This document shows, piece after piece, positions 43,595 through 53,051 of a stretch of DNA of 64,000 bases (positions are counted from its first letter, which is position 1; every line of letters starts with the position of its first letter). The position numbers and the translations under genes are program-made. The notes under the pieces were generated by a model. The model did no database searches. It was not told where the DNA came from and worked only from the letters and a program-made list of their open reading frames with translations. This DNA comes from Cyclobacteriaceae bacterium (GTDB taxonomy: Bacteria; Bacteroidota; Bacteroidia; Cytophagales; Cyclobacteriaceae). The DNA is taken from contig JANQOR010000014.1 of the NCBI GenBank assembly GCA_028285685.1, forward strand, positions 174,287 through 238,286. Direction: 5' to 3'.

Positions 43595-44014
43595 TTAGAA
43601 TCGCTCCGTTCTCGAAAAGAAGAAACTTGCCTCGATCTGTGCATTTTCATCGGAATCAGAACCATGAATTGCATTCGCCTCAATAGATGTTGCGAATAAC
43701 TTTCTAATGGTTCCTTCTACTGCTTCAGCTGGGTTTGTTGCTCCAATCAGAGTTCTGAAATCTTCTACAGCGTTGCTTTTTTCCAAAACCATGGCAATGA
43801 TTGGACCAGATGACATATAGGCTACAAGATCATTGTAGAAAGGTCGTTCTTTGTGCACTTCGTAAAATTGACCAGCTCTCTCGCTACTAAGTTTTGTAAG
43901 CTTCGCTGCGCTTATCTTAAACCCAGCCTCTTCAATTATTTTAATAATCGCACCTGAATTTCCAGCTCCGAAAGCATCAGGTTTTATCATTGTGAATGTG
44001 GTCTGTCCTGCCAT
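43595..44014 (-). CDS. ndk: Nucleoside diphosphate kinase
   Basis: Ndk balances nucleoside triphosphate pools by phosphate transfer through a histidine. The 139 residues match the family: [18 protein letters not shown] at the start, the nucleotide-binding [12 protein letters not shown], and the active-site histidine in [12 protein letters not shown]. Length is normal. A minus-strand TATTTTTG element lies about 40 bases before the start. It is transcribed alone. Confidence 0.97.
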   Translation of the reverse strand: MAGQTTFTMIKPDAFGAGNSGAIIKIIEEAGFKISAAKLTKLSSERAGQFYEVHKERPFYNDLVAYMSSGPIIAMVLEKSNAVEDFRTLIGATNPAEAVEGTIRKLFATSIEANAIHGSDSDENAQIEASFFFSRTERF

Positions 44015-44114
44015 TTTTTTACTTTAACTTTTTGAAAGGTCTTTAAAATCCGCGCAAAAATAACATTATTACATTTCCTAGGTGAGGTCAAAATCGTGGT
44101 TTTCTAAATGTTAC

Positions 44115-44122
44115 TAATTTTG
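44115..44122 (+). promoter_or_regulatory. Candidate -7 promoter element for the DHH/FKBP/rdgB/udk run
   Basis: The sequence TAATTTTG matches TAnnTTTG and lies 29 bases before the start of the DHH phosphoesterase gene. No clear -33 TTTG is visible. Confidence 0.45.
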
Positions 44123-44151
44123 CCGCTCACTTTTGCCTTGTCGGCAACCTT

Positions 44152-45162
44152 ATGAAGGATACTGCGGTTCTGAAGAACTATTTAAGCGATTCACGAAAGA
44201 TTGTCATTACAACACATGCGAACCCCGATGCGGATGCATTAGGGTCTTCATTGGCGTTGTATCATTTCCTCAGATCACTTGGACACGACGTTGCTGTGAT
44301 TGTCCCAACTAGCTATCCAGATTTTCTCGAATGGATGGCAGGCAACGATTCAGTGCTAAACTATGAAACTGATCAGGCCAAATCTGATGTTCTATTGGAC
44401 GCTGCTGATCTATTTTTCTGTCTTGATTTCTCAGGGTTCAATAGAATAAAATCGATGCGAGAAAAGGCAGAAAGCATAGAAGCCAAAATAGCCCTTGTAG
44501 ATCATCATTTAAATCCGGAGATACAACCAGACTTTAACTTTTGGAATGACAAGGCTGCAGCAACTGCAGAGTTGATTTATGATTTCATTCTCGACTATGC
44601 AGGCCCTGATGCTATAAGTATAGACATCGCCGAATGCCTCTATGCAGGTATAATGACAGATACTGGCTCCTTTAAGCACTCTTCTACTACCTCAAAAATC
44701 CACAGAACCGTAGCTGATCTTATTGACCTTGGTGCGGATGTGAACAAGGTAAGCCGGCTCATTTACGATACCAATTCGTTAGACAGACTAAGATTCCTTG
44801 GGCATGCGTTGGCAGAGAAATTACATGTCGATCAAAAAGCACGCGTAGCTTACTTTGTGATTGAAGAGAGCGACTTCAGAAATTTCAGATTAAAGCAGGG
44901 AGATACCGAGGGTCTTGTAAACTATGCTTTATCGATCAAAGGAATAGTAGTTGCAGCGATTATCATCCATAAGGAAAATGAAATAAAACTTTCCTTCAGG
45001 AGTATCGGGGATTTTGCTGTAAATAAATTTGCGGAAGAATATTTCGGTGGTGGGGGACATAAAAATGCATCAGGCGGAACATCGGACCTGAGTTTAAGCG
45101 AAACGGAGGAGAAATTCAAGTCATTGATTGATCAAAATATTTTGCAAACACATCCGGAGTAA
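44152..45162 (+). CDS. DHH/DHHA1 phosphoesterase (NrnA-like)
   Basis: The 336-residue protein matches bifunctional oligoribonuclease/pAp phosphatase. It shows THANPDADALGSSLAL (metal site), VDHH (about 118), DTGSFKHSSTT and, in the DHHA1 domain, GGGGHKNASGG. Such enzymes degrade nanoRNA or cyclic-dinucleotide products and 3'-phosphoadenosine phosphate. It is the first gene of a same-strand run with two FKBP lipoproteins, rdgB and udk. Confidence 0.92.
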   Translation: MKDTAVLKNYLSDSRKIVITTHANPDADALGSSLALYHFLRSLGHDVAVIVPTSYPDFLEWMAGNDSVLNYETDQAKSDVLLDAADLFFCLDFSGFNRIKSMREKAESIEAKIALVDHHLNPEIQPDFNFWNDKAAATAELIYDFILDYAGPDAISIDIAECLYAGIMTDTGSFKHSSTTSKIHRTVADLIDLGADVNKVSRLIYDTNSLDRLRFLGHALAEKLHVDQKARVAYFVIEESDFRNFRLKQGDTEGLVNYALSIKGIVVAAIIIHKENEIKLSFRSIGDFAVNKFAEEYFGGGGHKNASGGTSDLSLSETEEKFKSLIDQNILQTHPE

Positions 45163-45182
45163 CCGGATATAACTAACAAATA

Positions 45183-46082
45183 ATGAAAAACACTTTAGTA
45201 GTTCTGGTTGTGGCGATTTTGATTTCTTGCGGTCCATCGCAGGATTCCTTTACAACAAGCCAGGGAACAGAGGTAAGTTACCTTGAAGCAGGAGATGGTG
45301 ACTTTCCAGCTGACACACTTGTTGGCCTTTTTTGCGTTGGGTATGAAACGGAGGATGGAAAAGTAATGCTCGAAGCTGATTATGATAATCCGCTTGCCCT
45401 TCAAATCACTCCCAACAATGTGGCCCAGCAGGGTGAGTTGTATGAGATTCTGTCTAAGCTCCGCACCGGAGACAGTGTTGGTTTTGAGCTAGTTGCAGCG
45501 GAGCTATTTCAAAAGACGTTTAGAGCACCACTTCCTGATTCGATCGCTCCCGATAGCAAAATCAAGTTTAAGATCTCGTTCATCGATCAATTGACCGAGA
45601 CCGGCTATTATGCATGGGCCGAGGAAAAAGCGAAAGAAGAAGCCAAAAAGCAATTGGTGCTAGAAAACCAGATCCTGGACGACTTCATGGCTGACAACAA
45701 TATTACAGCCCAAAAAACAGAAAGTGGATTAAGGTACGTTATTACTCAAGAAGGTAGTGGCGCCAAGCCAGAAAATGGACAAATGGTGCAGGTCGCTTAT
45801 GCTGGCTGGCTTCTAGACGGCACTTACTTTGATACAAGTATCGAATCTGTGGCAAGGGAACAGGGAATCTTTAGAGAAGGTAGGCCATATCAACCATATT
45901 CCTTTCCGCTAGGGCATGGGCAAGTGATTAAAGGTTGGGATGAAGGAATCGCACTTTTAAATGTTGGCGCCAAAGCCCGACTTTACATTCCGAGTCCATT
46001 GGGATATGGAAATCGAGGTAGTGGCATAATTACACCGAATTCGATATTGGTTTTCGATGTGGAACTTGTTGATATTCAATAA
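45183..46082 (+). CDS. Lipoprotein with degenerate and intact FKBP-type prolyl isomerase domains
   Basis: The 299-residue lipoprotein (lipobox LISCGPS, about 13-19) has two FKBP-like units. The N-terminal one (about 28-140) keeps the fold pattern but not the aromatic active-site residues. A charged helix (about 145-180) links it to a standard C-terminal FKBP domain (about 185-299) with VQVAYAGWLLDGTYFDTS, VIKGWDEGIALLNVGAKARLYIPS and GYGNRGSG. It probably folds proteins in the periplasm, as related Bacteroidota gliding-type FKBPs (GldI-like) do. The next gene is another FKBP lipoprotein. Confidence 0.9.
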   Translation: MKNTLVVLVVAILISCGPSQDSFTTSQGTEVSYLEAGDGDFPADTLVGLFCVGYETEDGKVMLEADYDNPLALQITPNNVAQQGELYEILSKLRTGDSVGFELVAAELFQKTFRAPLPDSIAPDSKIKFKISFIDQLTETGYYAWAEEKAKEEAKKQLVLENQILDDFMADNNITAQKTESGLRYVITQEGSGAKPENGQMVQVAYAGWLLDGTYFDTSIESVAREQGIFREGRPYQPYSFPLGHGQVIKGWDEGIALLNVGAKARLYIPSPLGYGNRGSGIITPNSILVFDVELVDIQ

Positions 46083-46108
46083 TAGTTAATAGAAAAGATC
46101 GTAAGAAG

Positions 46109-46708
46109 ATGAGAACGCTGGTACTTATTTTTTGCGCCGTTGGACTAACAGTCGTGATTTCCTGCGGGGAGGGAAACATAGTTGTAAGAGAGGATCCCTC
46201 TGTGCAACGTGCTATTGACATAGGAGTCATCGAAGATTATCTTACTTCAAAAGGTTATAATCCTGCCACAGTCGACACCACAGAATCCGGGGTCAGATGG
46301 GTAGTTATAGATGAAGGTCAAACGGGCGATGCGAATCAAGCCATTGATGAAAGTGATATTGTGGACTTTGACTTTATTGGACGCCTGACCGATGACAAGT
46401 TGTTTGATACTACAATCGAGTCAGTTGCGCTTCAAGACACTGCTGTTCATGATAGCTCTACCGTTTATATTCCTGTTCTGATCAACTATTCATCAACAGG
46501 CTGGACGTTGGGAAGCCGCTTCATTTCTGGATTTCGTGATGGCATTTCAGCAACTTTCAACAAGGTACATGTCGGAGGTCACATTCTGATAGTTATTCCA
46601 TCCGATTTGGCTTATGGTCCAGTTCCTCCTCCACACGTTAGTGAAGCAATACCTGAAAATGCCGTTTTGGCCTTTGAACTGTTTCCCGTTCGAGTTACCA
46701 AGCAATGA
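46109..46708 (+). CDS. FKBP-type prolyl isomerase-like lipoprotein
   Basis: The 199-residue lipoprotein (lipobox VISCGEG, about 12-18) has one FKBP-like domain (about 85-199), with DIVDFDFIGRLTDDKLFDTT and FISGFRDGISATFNKVHVGGHILIVIPSDLAYG. The tryptophan at the pocket base seen in the neighbour (KGWDEG) is replaced (SGFRDG), so activity may be reduced. It follows the first FKBP gene by 26 bases and overlaps rdgB by 4 bases. Confidence 0.88.
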   Translation: MRTLVLIFCAVGLTVVISCGEGNIVVREDPSVQRAIDIGVIEDYLTSKGYNPATVDTTESGVRWVVIDEGQTGDANQAIDESDIVDFDFIGRLTDDKLFDTTIESVALQDTAVHDSSTVYIPVLINYSSTGWTLGSRFISGFRDGISATFNKVHVGGHILIVIPSDLAYGPVPPPHVSEAIPENAVLAFELFPVRVTKQ

Positions 46709-47286
46709 AAATTTGCTTTGCGTCGCACAATCTGAATAAGGTCCGAGAAATAGCTGAGCTTTCTCCCTCTGGCATAGAAGTGGTTGGGCTCACCGACCTT
46801 GGGTTACATGAAGAGATTGAGGAGACCGGATCAACGCTGGAGGAAAATTCGGAAATTAAGGCACGATACGTTTATGAAAAATGTGAAATTCCCGTTTTTG
46901 CTGACGATAGTGGGCTGGAGGTCAAGGCGCTCAATGGTGCTCCAGGGGTAATATCTGCCAGGTATGCAGGTATCGAAAGAGACAATGGAAAAAACATCGC
47001 ATTGCTTTTAAAAAACCTTGAGGGAATCAACGATACCACCGCTCAATTCCGAACCGTAATAACTTTTATTAACGCTGGAACGGAGGTGCAATTTGAAGGT
47101 ATTGTTAAGGGCAAAATCCAAAGAGAATTACAGGGTAAAAATGGCTTTGGCTATGATCCTATTTTTGTGCCAGACGGGTTTGATCAAACGTTTGCTGAAA
47201 TGGAGCCTGAGGAAAAAAACAGGCTTTCGCATCGAGCAAAAGCATTTCAAAAACTTCTTTCATATCTTGGTGAGTTAAATGGGTAA
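46705..47286 (+). CDS. rdgB: XTP/dITP diphosphatase (RdgB/HAM1)
   Basis: RdgB hydrolyses inosine and xanthosine triphosphates and so keeps deaminated purines out of DNA. The 193 residues show the N-terminal ASHNLNKVREI, the metal-binding FADDSGLEVKALNGAPGV, and GFGYDPIFVPDG. Its start overlaps the upstream FKBP gene by 4 bases and its end overlaps udk by 8 bases. Confidence 0.95.
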   Translation: MKICFASHNLNKVREIAELSPSGIEVVGLTDLGLHEEIEETGSTLEENSEIKARYVYEKCEIPVFADDSGLEVKALNGAPGVISARYAGIERDNGKNIALLLKNLEGINDTTAQFRTVITFINAGTEVQFEGIVKGKIQRELQGKNGFGYDPIFVPDGFDQTFAEMEPEEKNRLSHRAKAFQKLLSYLGELNG

Positions 47287-47878
47287 ACCAAAGGTTATAG
47301 GCGTCACTGGCGGGAGTGGGTCCGGGAAAACCCTCTTTGTCAGAAGGCTGATTGAACAGCTTCAGGAAGTGGCGGTTCATTCGATGGACAACTACTACAT
47401 AAAGAGAACAGATCAGCCTAAGGATGACAAGGGAGTCGAAAATTTCGACACCCTAAATTCCATAAATCTTCAGAAATACATTGCGGACCTGAAGTTTCTT
47501 GTAGAAGGGCAATCACTTCAATTGGAAGAATACAGCTACAATAATCCGGACGCAAAAAGGAAAACCATTGAAGTGAAAAGTGCCGACATCATATTGGTAG
47601 AAGGAATTTTTGCTTTGTACGCTGAGGAGCTTAGAGATTTGTTGGATCTAAAAATCTTTATTGAGGCACCAGGCTACCTAATGCTCAAAAGACGAATTAT
47701 TCGCGATGAAGAAAGAGGTTACGATCTGGATGATGTCTTATATCGTTTTGAGCACCATGTTACCCCCTCTTTTGTCAACTACATAGAACCCTCCAGAAAG
47801 TGGGCAGATATTATCATCCCTAATCACGATAATTTCGACAAAGGTTTAGAAGTCGTTCTTGCTTTTTTAAATCACTGA
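47279..47878 (+). CDS. udk: Uridine kinase
   Basis: Udk phosphorylates uridine or cytidine in pyrimidine salvage. The 199 residues have the P-loop GGSGSGKT (about 9-16), the substrate loop around DNYYIKRTDQ (about 37), and the LVEGIFALY motif with the RRIIRDEERG lid (about 145). The gene overlaps rdgB by 8 bases, completing the run that starts with the DHH gene. Confidence 0.93.
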   Translation: MGKPKVIGVTGGSGSGKTLFVRRLIEQLQEVAVHSMDNYYIKRTDQPKDDKGVENFDTLNSINLQKYIADLKFLVEGQSLQLEEYSYNNPDAKRKTIEVKSADIILVEGIFALYAEELRDLLDLKIFIEAPGYLMLKRRIIRDEERGYDLDDVLYRFEHHVTPSFVNYIEPSRKWADIIIPNHDNFDKGLEVVLAFLNH

Positions 47879-47885
47879 TTTAAGT

Positions 47886-47893
47886 AACTTTGC
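47886..47893 (+). promoter_or_regulatory. Candidate -7 promoter element
   Basis: TAACTTTG matches TAnnTTTG and lies 9 bases before the ATG at 47902. It overlaps an in-frame TTG start, which is therefore rejected. A TTG lies 24 bases upstream, slightly further than usual. Confidence 0.5.
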
Positions 47894-47901
47894 GGTCCTT
47901 T

Positions 47902-48255
47902 ATGATCCGAAAATTGCTCATATCGAGAAAAACAATTCTCCTGTTTCTAGGAGTTGCTCTTAGTGCATTCCTTTCACTGCAGGTAATTCATGCGGAATCA
48001 CACAAGGGAGACGTACAAGAACAAACCGATCCAAAGGACGATAAAACGGGTTCGGAGACAACCATCTCTTTATCACAAACGATCCCGAATTCTGCTTCTC
48101 AAATCAATTTGGGATTCGATTCCTATCTTTTAGATGAAGTCACTTTCAGTATTAACAACAATGAAAAACCTGCCGTCTCGGAGCTCATCAAACCTCGAGT
48201 TCACAAGGCGATCAGGATTCTGCTGAGAAAAATAGTGACACCTAATGCTCCTTAG
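47902..48255 (+). CDS. Small hypothetical protein with N-terminal membrane segment
   Basis: I do not recognise this 117-residue protein. It has a hydrophobic N-terminal segment (about 11-30, TILLFLGVALSAFLSLQVI), which is either a signal or an anchor, then a Lys/Asp-rich stretch and a soluble tail that ends in basic residues. ATG 47902 is preferred to the TTG at 47890 because a promoter-like TAACTTTG overlaps the latter. It lies between udk and secDF on the same strand. Confidence 0.55.
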   Translation: MIRKLLISRKTILLFLGVALSAFLSLQVIHAESHKGDVQEQTDPKDDKTGSETTISLSQTIPNSASQINLGFDSYLLDEVTFSINNNEKPAVSELIKPRVHKAIRILLRKIVTPNAP

Positions 48256-48350
48256 TTCTAGCCTGGGACACCCCACTCATAACTTAAGAATTTAAAAAAT
48301 TAATCAACCATTTAAAGCTGATGTAAATCATTGGCTAAACTTCTAAAATC

Positions 48351-51335
48351 ATGAAAAACAAAGGATTTGTAATATTCTTAACAATACTCATCTCGTTGCT
48401 ATGCATTTACTACCTGTCATTCACGATGATCGCGCAGGGAATCACCCAACAAGCAACGGAAGAAACCATAGATGCAGACGGTAGCATCAATGTTGTAGAA
48501 AAACAACGATACCTGGATTCCATATGGAACGAACCTGTTTACGATCTTCTTGGTGCAAGCTATACGTTCAAAGAGATCAAGGAGACCGAACTCAACCTTG
48601 GTTTGGACTTGCAAGGTGGCATGCACGTCACACTTGAGGTCTCACCTGTCGATATTCTTAAGGGTTTAAGTGGAAACAGCAAGGATTCCGATTTTAACAA
48701 TGCTCTTGCACAAGCAAGAACCAATATAAAAGGAACACAGCTGAACTACGTGGAGGAATTTTACCGGGTGTTTAAAGAGCAGGCTCCCACAAAGGAACTT
48801 GCGCAAATATTTGCGACAGCGGCGAACCGTGGCAGGGTCAATCTTAGCAGTACGGATGAAGAAATTCTGGACATTATTAACACAGAAGTTGAAAGCGCTA
48901 TTGACAGATCATTTAATATTCTTAGAACTAGAATTGATCGCTTTGGTACATCACAGCCAAATATTCAAAGGCTTCAAGGAACCGGTAGAATTCAAATAGA
49001 ATTGCCCGGTGTCGACAACCCCGAAAGAGTAAGAAAATTACTTCAAGGTGTTGCAAAGTTGGAGTTCTGGGAAGTTCATCAGGCGCAAGAGGCTGTTCCA
49101 GTGCTTAGCTCGATCAACCAATTGATTTCGGAGGAGCTCAAGGCAAGTGCTCCGGATCTCACCGAAGATGAGCAGCAGGTTAGTCAGGATCTAAGTGAAC
49201 TACTTTCCGAGAACACAGAGGTTGACAGCCTTGACACTGCAGCCAGTGATACGACAGCTGAAGCTAATCTCGACTCTCTTTTTGTGAGGAACTCTGCGCT
49301 ATTCGAGGCATTAAAGCAATCCCCTAACTATCCAGGATTCCTTTACGATGTGAAGGATACAGCCAAGATCAACCGAATTATGGAGCGTGAAGACGTGCAG
49401 GCACTAATTCCTGCCACCATGAAATTCCTTTGGGATGTGAAGCCCAAAGATCAGGGTGACGAATTGAGCGCTCCGGAACTTCTTGAATTGTATCCGATAA
49501 AGACAAACAGGTCTGGAAAAGCTAAGCTTACAGGTGAGACGATAGCAAATGCCGCCCAGAGCTTAAACGAGCGAGCAGAGCCAGAAGTGACAATGCAAAT
49601 GAATGCCACAGGTGCGCGAGTCTGGGCCAAAATGACAAGAGAAAATATCAACCAACGAATTGCGATCGTTCTTGATAATTACGTTTTCTCAGCTCCTAAT
49701 GTACTTGGTGAAATTCCCAATGGAAGTTCTTCCATTTCTGGAGGATTCGATGACATTGACGAAGCAAAAGACCTTGCCAATATTCTTAAGGCTGGATCGC
49801 TTCCAGCTCCGACGACCATCGTCGAAGATGTTGTTGTGGGCCCAACGCTAGGAAAAGTGGCTCAGAGTCAAGGGCTCAATTCGATCCTATTTGGGTTGAT
49901 TATTGTCATCCTTTTCATGGTAGTCTACTATGCAAAAGGTGGCTTGATCGCCAATGTGGCTCTTTTCTTCAATGTCTTTTTTATCATGGGAATTCTTGCG
50001 CAGTTTGGTTCCTCTCTGACATTGCCGGGAATAGCGGGTATCGTTTTAACCTTCGGTATGGCTATTGATGCCAACGTACTAATATTTGAACGAATTAAAG
50101 AAGAGCTTAGAAATGGATCCGGACTTAAGGCCGCAATCTCTTCGGGGTACAAGAAAGCTTACTGGTCCATTTTTGACGCCAACCTAACCACTTTGATTGT
50201 CGGTATGATCCTGTTCTGGTTAGGCCAAGGTCCGATAAAAGGGTTTGCCATTACGCTCATGATCGGAATTGTTTGTTCTTTCTTTAGCGCCGTATTTATC
50301 ACTCGTGTGATCGTCGAGGCCTTCTCAAAAAAGGGAGACAACGCAAAAATTTCATTTGCTAATGCCTTCTCCAAAAATGCGTTGACGGGATTGAACCTTG
50401 ACTTCTTGGGAAAAAGAAGGATCGCCTACTATTTCAGCGCTACTTTCATTGCACTCGGAGTTGTAGCCATGATCTTCAAGGGAATTACTCTCGGTGTGGA
50501 TTTCCAGGGAGGGAGATCTTATGTAGTTGCATTTGACGAAGCAAGAGACGCAACAGAAATCAGGAATTCACTTGGAAACTATTTTGACGGAGCTGGAGTG
50601 GAGGTAAAAACCTTCGGTGCCCCAGACATCCTTAAAGTGACCACTAATTTTCTTATTGATAATGAAAGTGATGAAGCTGACATCCAAGTGAGGGAGGAGC
50701 TAGTTAGAGCCTTAACCGAATCAACAGGCTTGACATTCATGAAAGATGATACAAATTTGGGAGAAGGGAATTTCACCATTTCAAGCTCATCTAAAGTCAG
50801 TCCGACCATTGCTGATGACATTAAGAATTCGTCCTATAGATCCGGCATCCTTGCCTTGATTTGCATTTTCTTGTATATCGTATTTAGGTTCAGGAAATGG
50901 CAATTCGGGCTGGGAGCAATCGCTGCACTATTTCATGATACCCTCTTTGTGTTATCAGCATTTGCAATCGCGAATCTATTCGGAATTTCATTTGAGGCAG
51001 ATCAGGTCTTTGTTGCGGCCATACTTACCATCATTGGCTATTCTATCAACGATACGGTGGTTGTATTTGATCGGATAAGAGAAAATCTGGGAATCAAATC
51101 CGGATCCGAGTTGATCAAGGTATTCAACGAATCACTCAACAACACGATCAGCCGGACCATGATCACGTCAGTCACCACTTTGATTGTGGTAATTGTCCTT
51201 TTCGTCTTTGGTGGCGCTGTGTTGCAGGGCTTTTCCTTCGCACTGTTAGTAGGAATTATCGTGGGAACCTATTCCTCCATTTTTATTGCAACGCCAATTG
51301 TGATAGATCTCAACAAGGCAAAAGTGGCTGAATAG
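48351..51335 (+). CDS. secDF: Fused protein translocase subunits SecD-SecF
   Basis: SecDF uses the proton gradient to pull exported proteins through the Sec channel. The 994-residue protein has the SecD half (GLDLQGGMHVTLEV, about 84-97; six membrane helices near 500-680) and the SecF half (GVDFQGGRSYVV, about 715; helices up to the C-terminus). An acidic insertion (about 250-330) sits in the periplasmic P1 region, as in many Bacteroidota. It is monocistronic, ending in a strong terminator. Confidence 0.96.
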   Translation: MKNKGFVIFLTILISLLCIYYLSFTMIAQGITQQATEETIDADGSINVVEKQRYLDSIWNEPVYDLLGASYTFKEIKETELNLGLDLQGGMHVTLEVSPVDILKGLSGNSKDSDFNNALAQARTNIKGTQLNYVEEFYRVFKEQAPTKELAQIFATAANRGRVNLSSTDEEILDIINTEVESAIDRSFNILRTRIDRFGTSQPNIQRLQGTGRIQIELPGVDNPERVRKLLQGVAKLEFWEVHQAQEAVPVLSSINQLISEELKASAPDLTEDEQQVSQDLSELLSENTEVDSLDTAASDTTAEANLDSLFVRNSALFEALKQSPNYPGFLYDVKDTAKINRIMEREDVQALIPATMKFLWDVKPKDQGDELSAPELLELYPIKTNRSGKAKLTGETIANAAQSLNERAEPEVTMQMNATGARVWAKMTRENINQRIAIVLDNYVFSAPNVLGEIPNGSSSISGGFDDIDEAKDLANILKAGSLPAPTTIVEDVVVGPTLGKVAQSQGLNSILFGLIIVILFMVVYYAKGGLIANVALFFNVFFIMGILAQFGSSLTLPGIAGIVLTFGMAIDANVLIFERIKEELRNGSGLKAAISSGYKKAYWSIFDANLTTLIVGMILFWLGQGPIKGFAITLMIGIVCSFFSAVFITRVIVEAFSKKGDNAKISFANAFSKNALTGLNLDFLGKRRIAYYFSATFIALGVVAMIFKGITLGVDFQGGRSYVVAFDEARDATEIRNSLGNYFDGAGVEVKTFGAPDILKVTTNFLIDNESDEADIQVREELVRALTESTGLTFMKDDTNLGEGNFTISSSSKVSPTIADDIKNSSYRSGILALICIFLYIVFRFRKWQFGLGAIAALFHDTLFVLSAFAIANLFGISFEADQVFVAAILTIIGYSINDTVVVFDRIRENLGIKSGSELIKVFNESLNNTISRTMITSVTTLIVVIVLFVFGGAVLQGFSFALLVGIIVGTYSSIFIATPIVIDLNKAKVAE

Positions 51336-51355
51336 TATACAATGTTTAGGCAGCT

Positions 51356-51386
51356 AACCCCAGTCGAACACGGCTGGGGTTTTTTT
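51356..51386 (+). terminator. Intrinsic terminator of secDF
   Basis: An 8 bp stem AACCCCAG/CTGGGGTT with a 10-base loop continues into a run of T (51380-51386). Confidence 0.88.
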
Positions 51387-51438
51387 GTGTCCAAAAAGTA
51401 ATTAAGTAACTTAGGTGTCAGTAACTCACGTTTCCACC

Positions 51439-52164
51439 ATGATAAAATCACTGCAGAATTTTATTGTAGCTATCGTGCTTATAGTTGGTGCTAAACTTAT
51501 TGAGGTTAATTTCTATCATATCCTGAAAATCCCTTCTAAAGACAAGGAACATAAAGAGAAAGTGGAGGAGCCTCCTAAAGATGAATTGGACCAGGTGATC
51601 GAATATACTGTGGAATCTGATTCAGCAACTCAGAGTGATGCGATTCCAGCTGATTCTGTGATTGAAGAGCAAACAGCTGAACCGTTTGAATCTTCTAGCG
51701 ATTCGAATGGACAAGACGATTCAGTTACAAATGAACCTCAAGCTGAAAATTCCATGCCTGATGGTGATGATTATTTTCAGGATTTAAAGAATTCCTACTT
51801 GAGTCCGATTCTTGCAAGCTTGCCAGAAGGTCGATCACGTGAAGATGTGGTTATTAGATACTACAAACACGAAAATGACGGTGATAGAGTCTATGCTTTA
51901 AAGGAACTGGGATATTATTTGCATGAGAGAGAGGCGGAAAACAACATGAATTTGCCAAGCAATTCACTTTACTACGGAAGTGACGTTGATCTGAGAGACA
52001 TCAAATTGGTCGCTTATACCTTACTGAAAGAAGGCATGCCTCTCAAGGCCATCAAAAGATCAGCCTACGACTGGAAGTTCAATGCACTTGAAATTGGTGC
52101 CGATTCACTCGTCCAAAATAATGCAATCTTAAGTGTTTCAGATATTGAGCTCTTTCAAAACTAG
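51439..52164 (+). CDS. Membrane-anchored protein with LytR_C-like C-terminus
   Basis: The 241-residue protein has one N-terminal membrane helix (about 8-25), a long acidic Ser/Glu/Asp-rich linker (about 35-115), and a C-terminal domain (about 125-241) with SNSLYYGSDVDLRDIKLVAY and a later IGADSLVQ. That pattern resembles the small LytR C-terminal (SPOR/POTRA-like) domain, so a cell-envelope role is possible. The assignment is tentative. ATG 51439 is used; a GTG at 51415 is in frame. Confidence 0.6.
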   Translation: MIKSLQNFIVAIVLIVGAKLIEVNFYHILKIPSKDKEHKEKVEEPPKDELDQVIEYTVESDSATQSDAIPADSVIEEQTAEPFESSSDSNGQDDSVTNEPQAENSMPDGDDYFQDLKNSYLSPILASLPEGRSREDVVIRYYKHENDGDRVYALKELGYYLHEREAENNMNLPSNSLYYGSDVDLRDIKLVAYTLLKEGMPLKAIKRSAYDWKFNALEIGADSLVQNNAILSVSDIELFQN

Positions 52165-52239
52165 AACCGACATCTTATTTGAACCCTGGCTACCAAACGA
52201 AAGATTGATGATCATTCGCTATCTGCAAGCCGCCGGTCG

Positions 52240-52509
52240 CTAGTAAACAATTTCGAAGCTGGATCTATTCTTTGGCTCGGCAACCTCATACAATACATCA
52301 TCCACCCTGGAGTACGTAGGTCCCTCTTTACACCATTCTATCATTTCGTCCACTTTCTCTTCTTCTCCCTGAACTTCCAACATCACAGTTCCATCAGGTT
52401 CATTTCTCACCCAACCAACCAACTTTAATTCTTCGGCTCTAGTCTTAGTTGAAGCCCGGTAAAATACACCTTGTACCTTACCGAAAACTCGTATACGCTT
52501 GCAAACCAT
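52240..52509 (-). CDS. acyP: Acylphosphatase
   Basis: The 89-residue enzyme hydrolyses acyl phosphates. It has the family motifs RIRVFGKVQGVFYRASTKT (with the catalytic arginine) and GWVRNEPDGTVMLEVQG (with the catalytic asparagine). It shares one base with the upstream YciI lipoprotein gene, so the two are coupled. Length is typical. Confidence 0.94.
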   Translation of the reverse strand: MVCKRIRVFGKVQGVFYRASTKTRAEELKLVGWVRNEPDGTVMLEVQGEEEKVDEMIEWCKEGPTYSRVDDVLYEVAEPKNRSSFEIVY

Positions 52510-52994
52510 CAGATCTTCTCTTTGGCAAGTTGTGCATGTAGTTCATTCACTTTCATCAATGCAGCACTTCCATACCATGGATGCAGTTCCATTACTAACC
52601 TACCCGCCTTGATCGCTGGGTCAGTTCTGGTTAGTGCTTCAGCCTCTTCCAATGTTTCCACTGCAAAGATGTAAATGCCCTTCACATTCTGATCGTCCAT
52701 AAATGGTCCGGCCAACACAAGCTTTCCTTGATCAGCCATGACCACCATATTATCAAGATGTGCCCTTTGAATTTGGGCAGCTTCGGCTGAATCCTGATCT
52801 CGATTTGGACCATTTAGCAGGTATGCTATTACGTATTTTCTCATCCCATACTCATCAGCTCCAGTTTCCATTGCAAGTAGAGAATCGAAGGCGGGTCCCC
52901 CTGGAAGCGAATTGGCCGCACTGTCGTTCTCAACAGAAACTGTGCATGACCAAAAAATAAGGAGGCTTGCTAGATAAATTGTGTTGTTCTTCAT
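52509..52994 (-). CDS. YciI-domain lipoprotein
   Basis: The 161-residue protein has a lipobox-like end of a signal peptide (IFWSCTVS, about 13-20) and a YciI-type ferredoxin-like domain (about 50-150), with HLDNMVVMADQGKLVLAGPF and the active-site-like ELHPWYG. YciI domains are usually cytoplasmic, single-domain proteins, so export and lipidation are unusual. The enzymatic role is unknown. It precedes acyP with a one-base overlap. Confidence 0.8.
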   Translation of the reverse strand: MKNNTIYLASLLIFWSCTVSVENDSAANSLPGGPAFDSLLAMETGADEYGMRKYVIAYLLNGPNRDQDSAEAAQIQRAHLDNMVVMADQGKLVLAGPFMDDQNVKGIYIFAVETLEEAEALTRTDPAIKAGRLVMELHPWYGSAALMKVNELHAQLAKEKI

Positions 52995-53051
52995 ACGAAC
53001 ATAAAGTTCATAAGAACGGGGGAATTAATAAAACGCTGGATTAGCTAAAAT

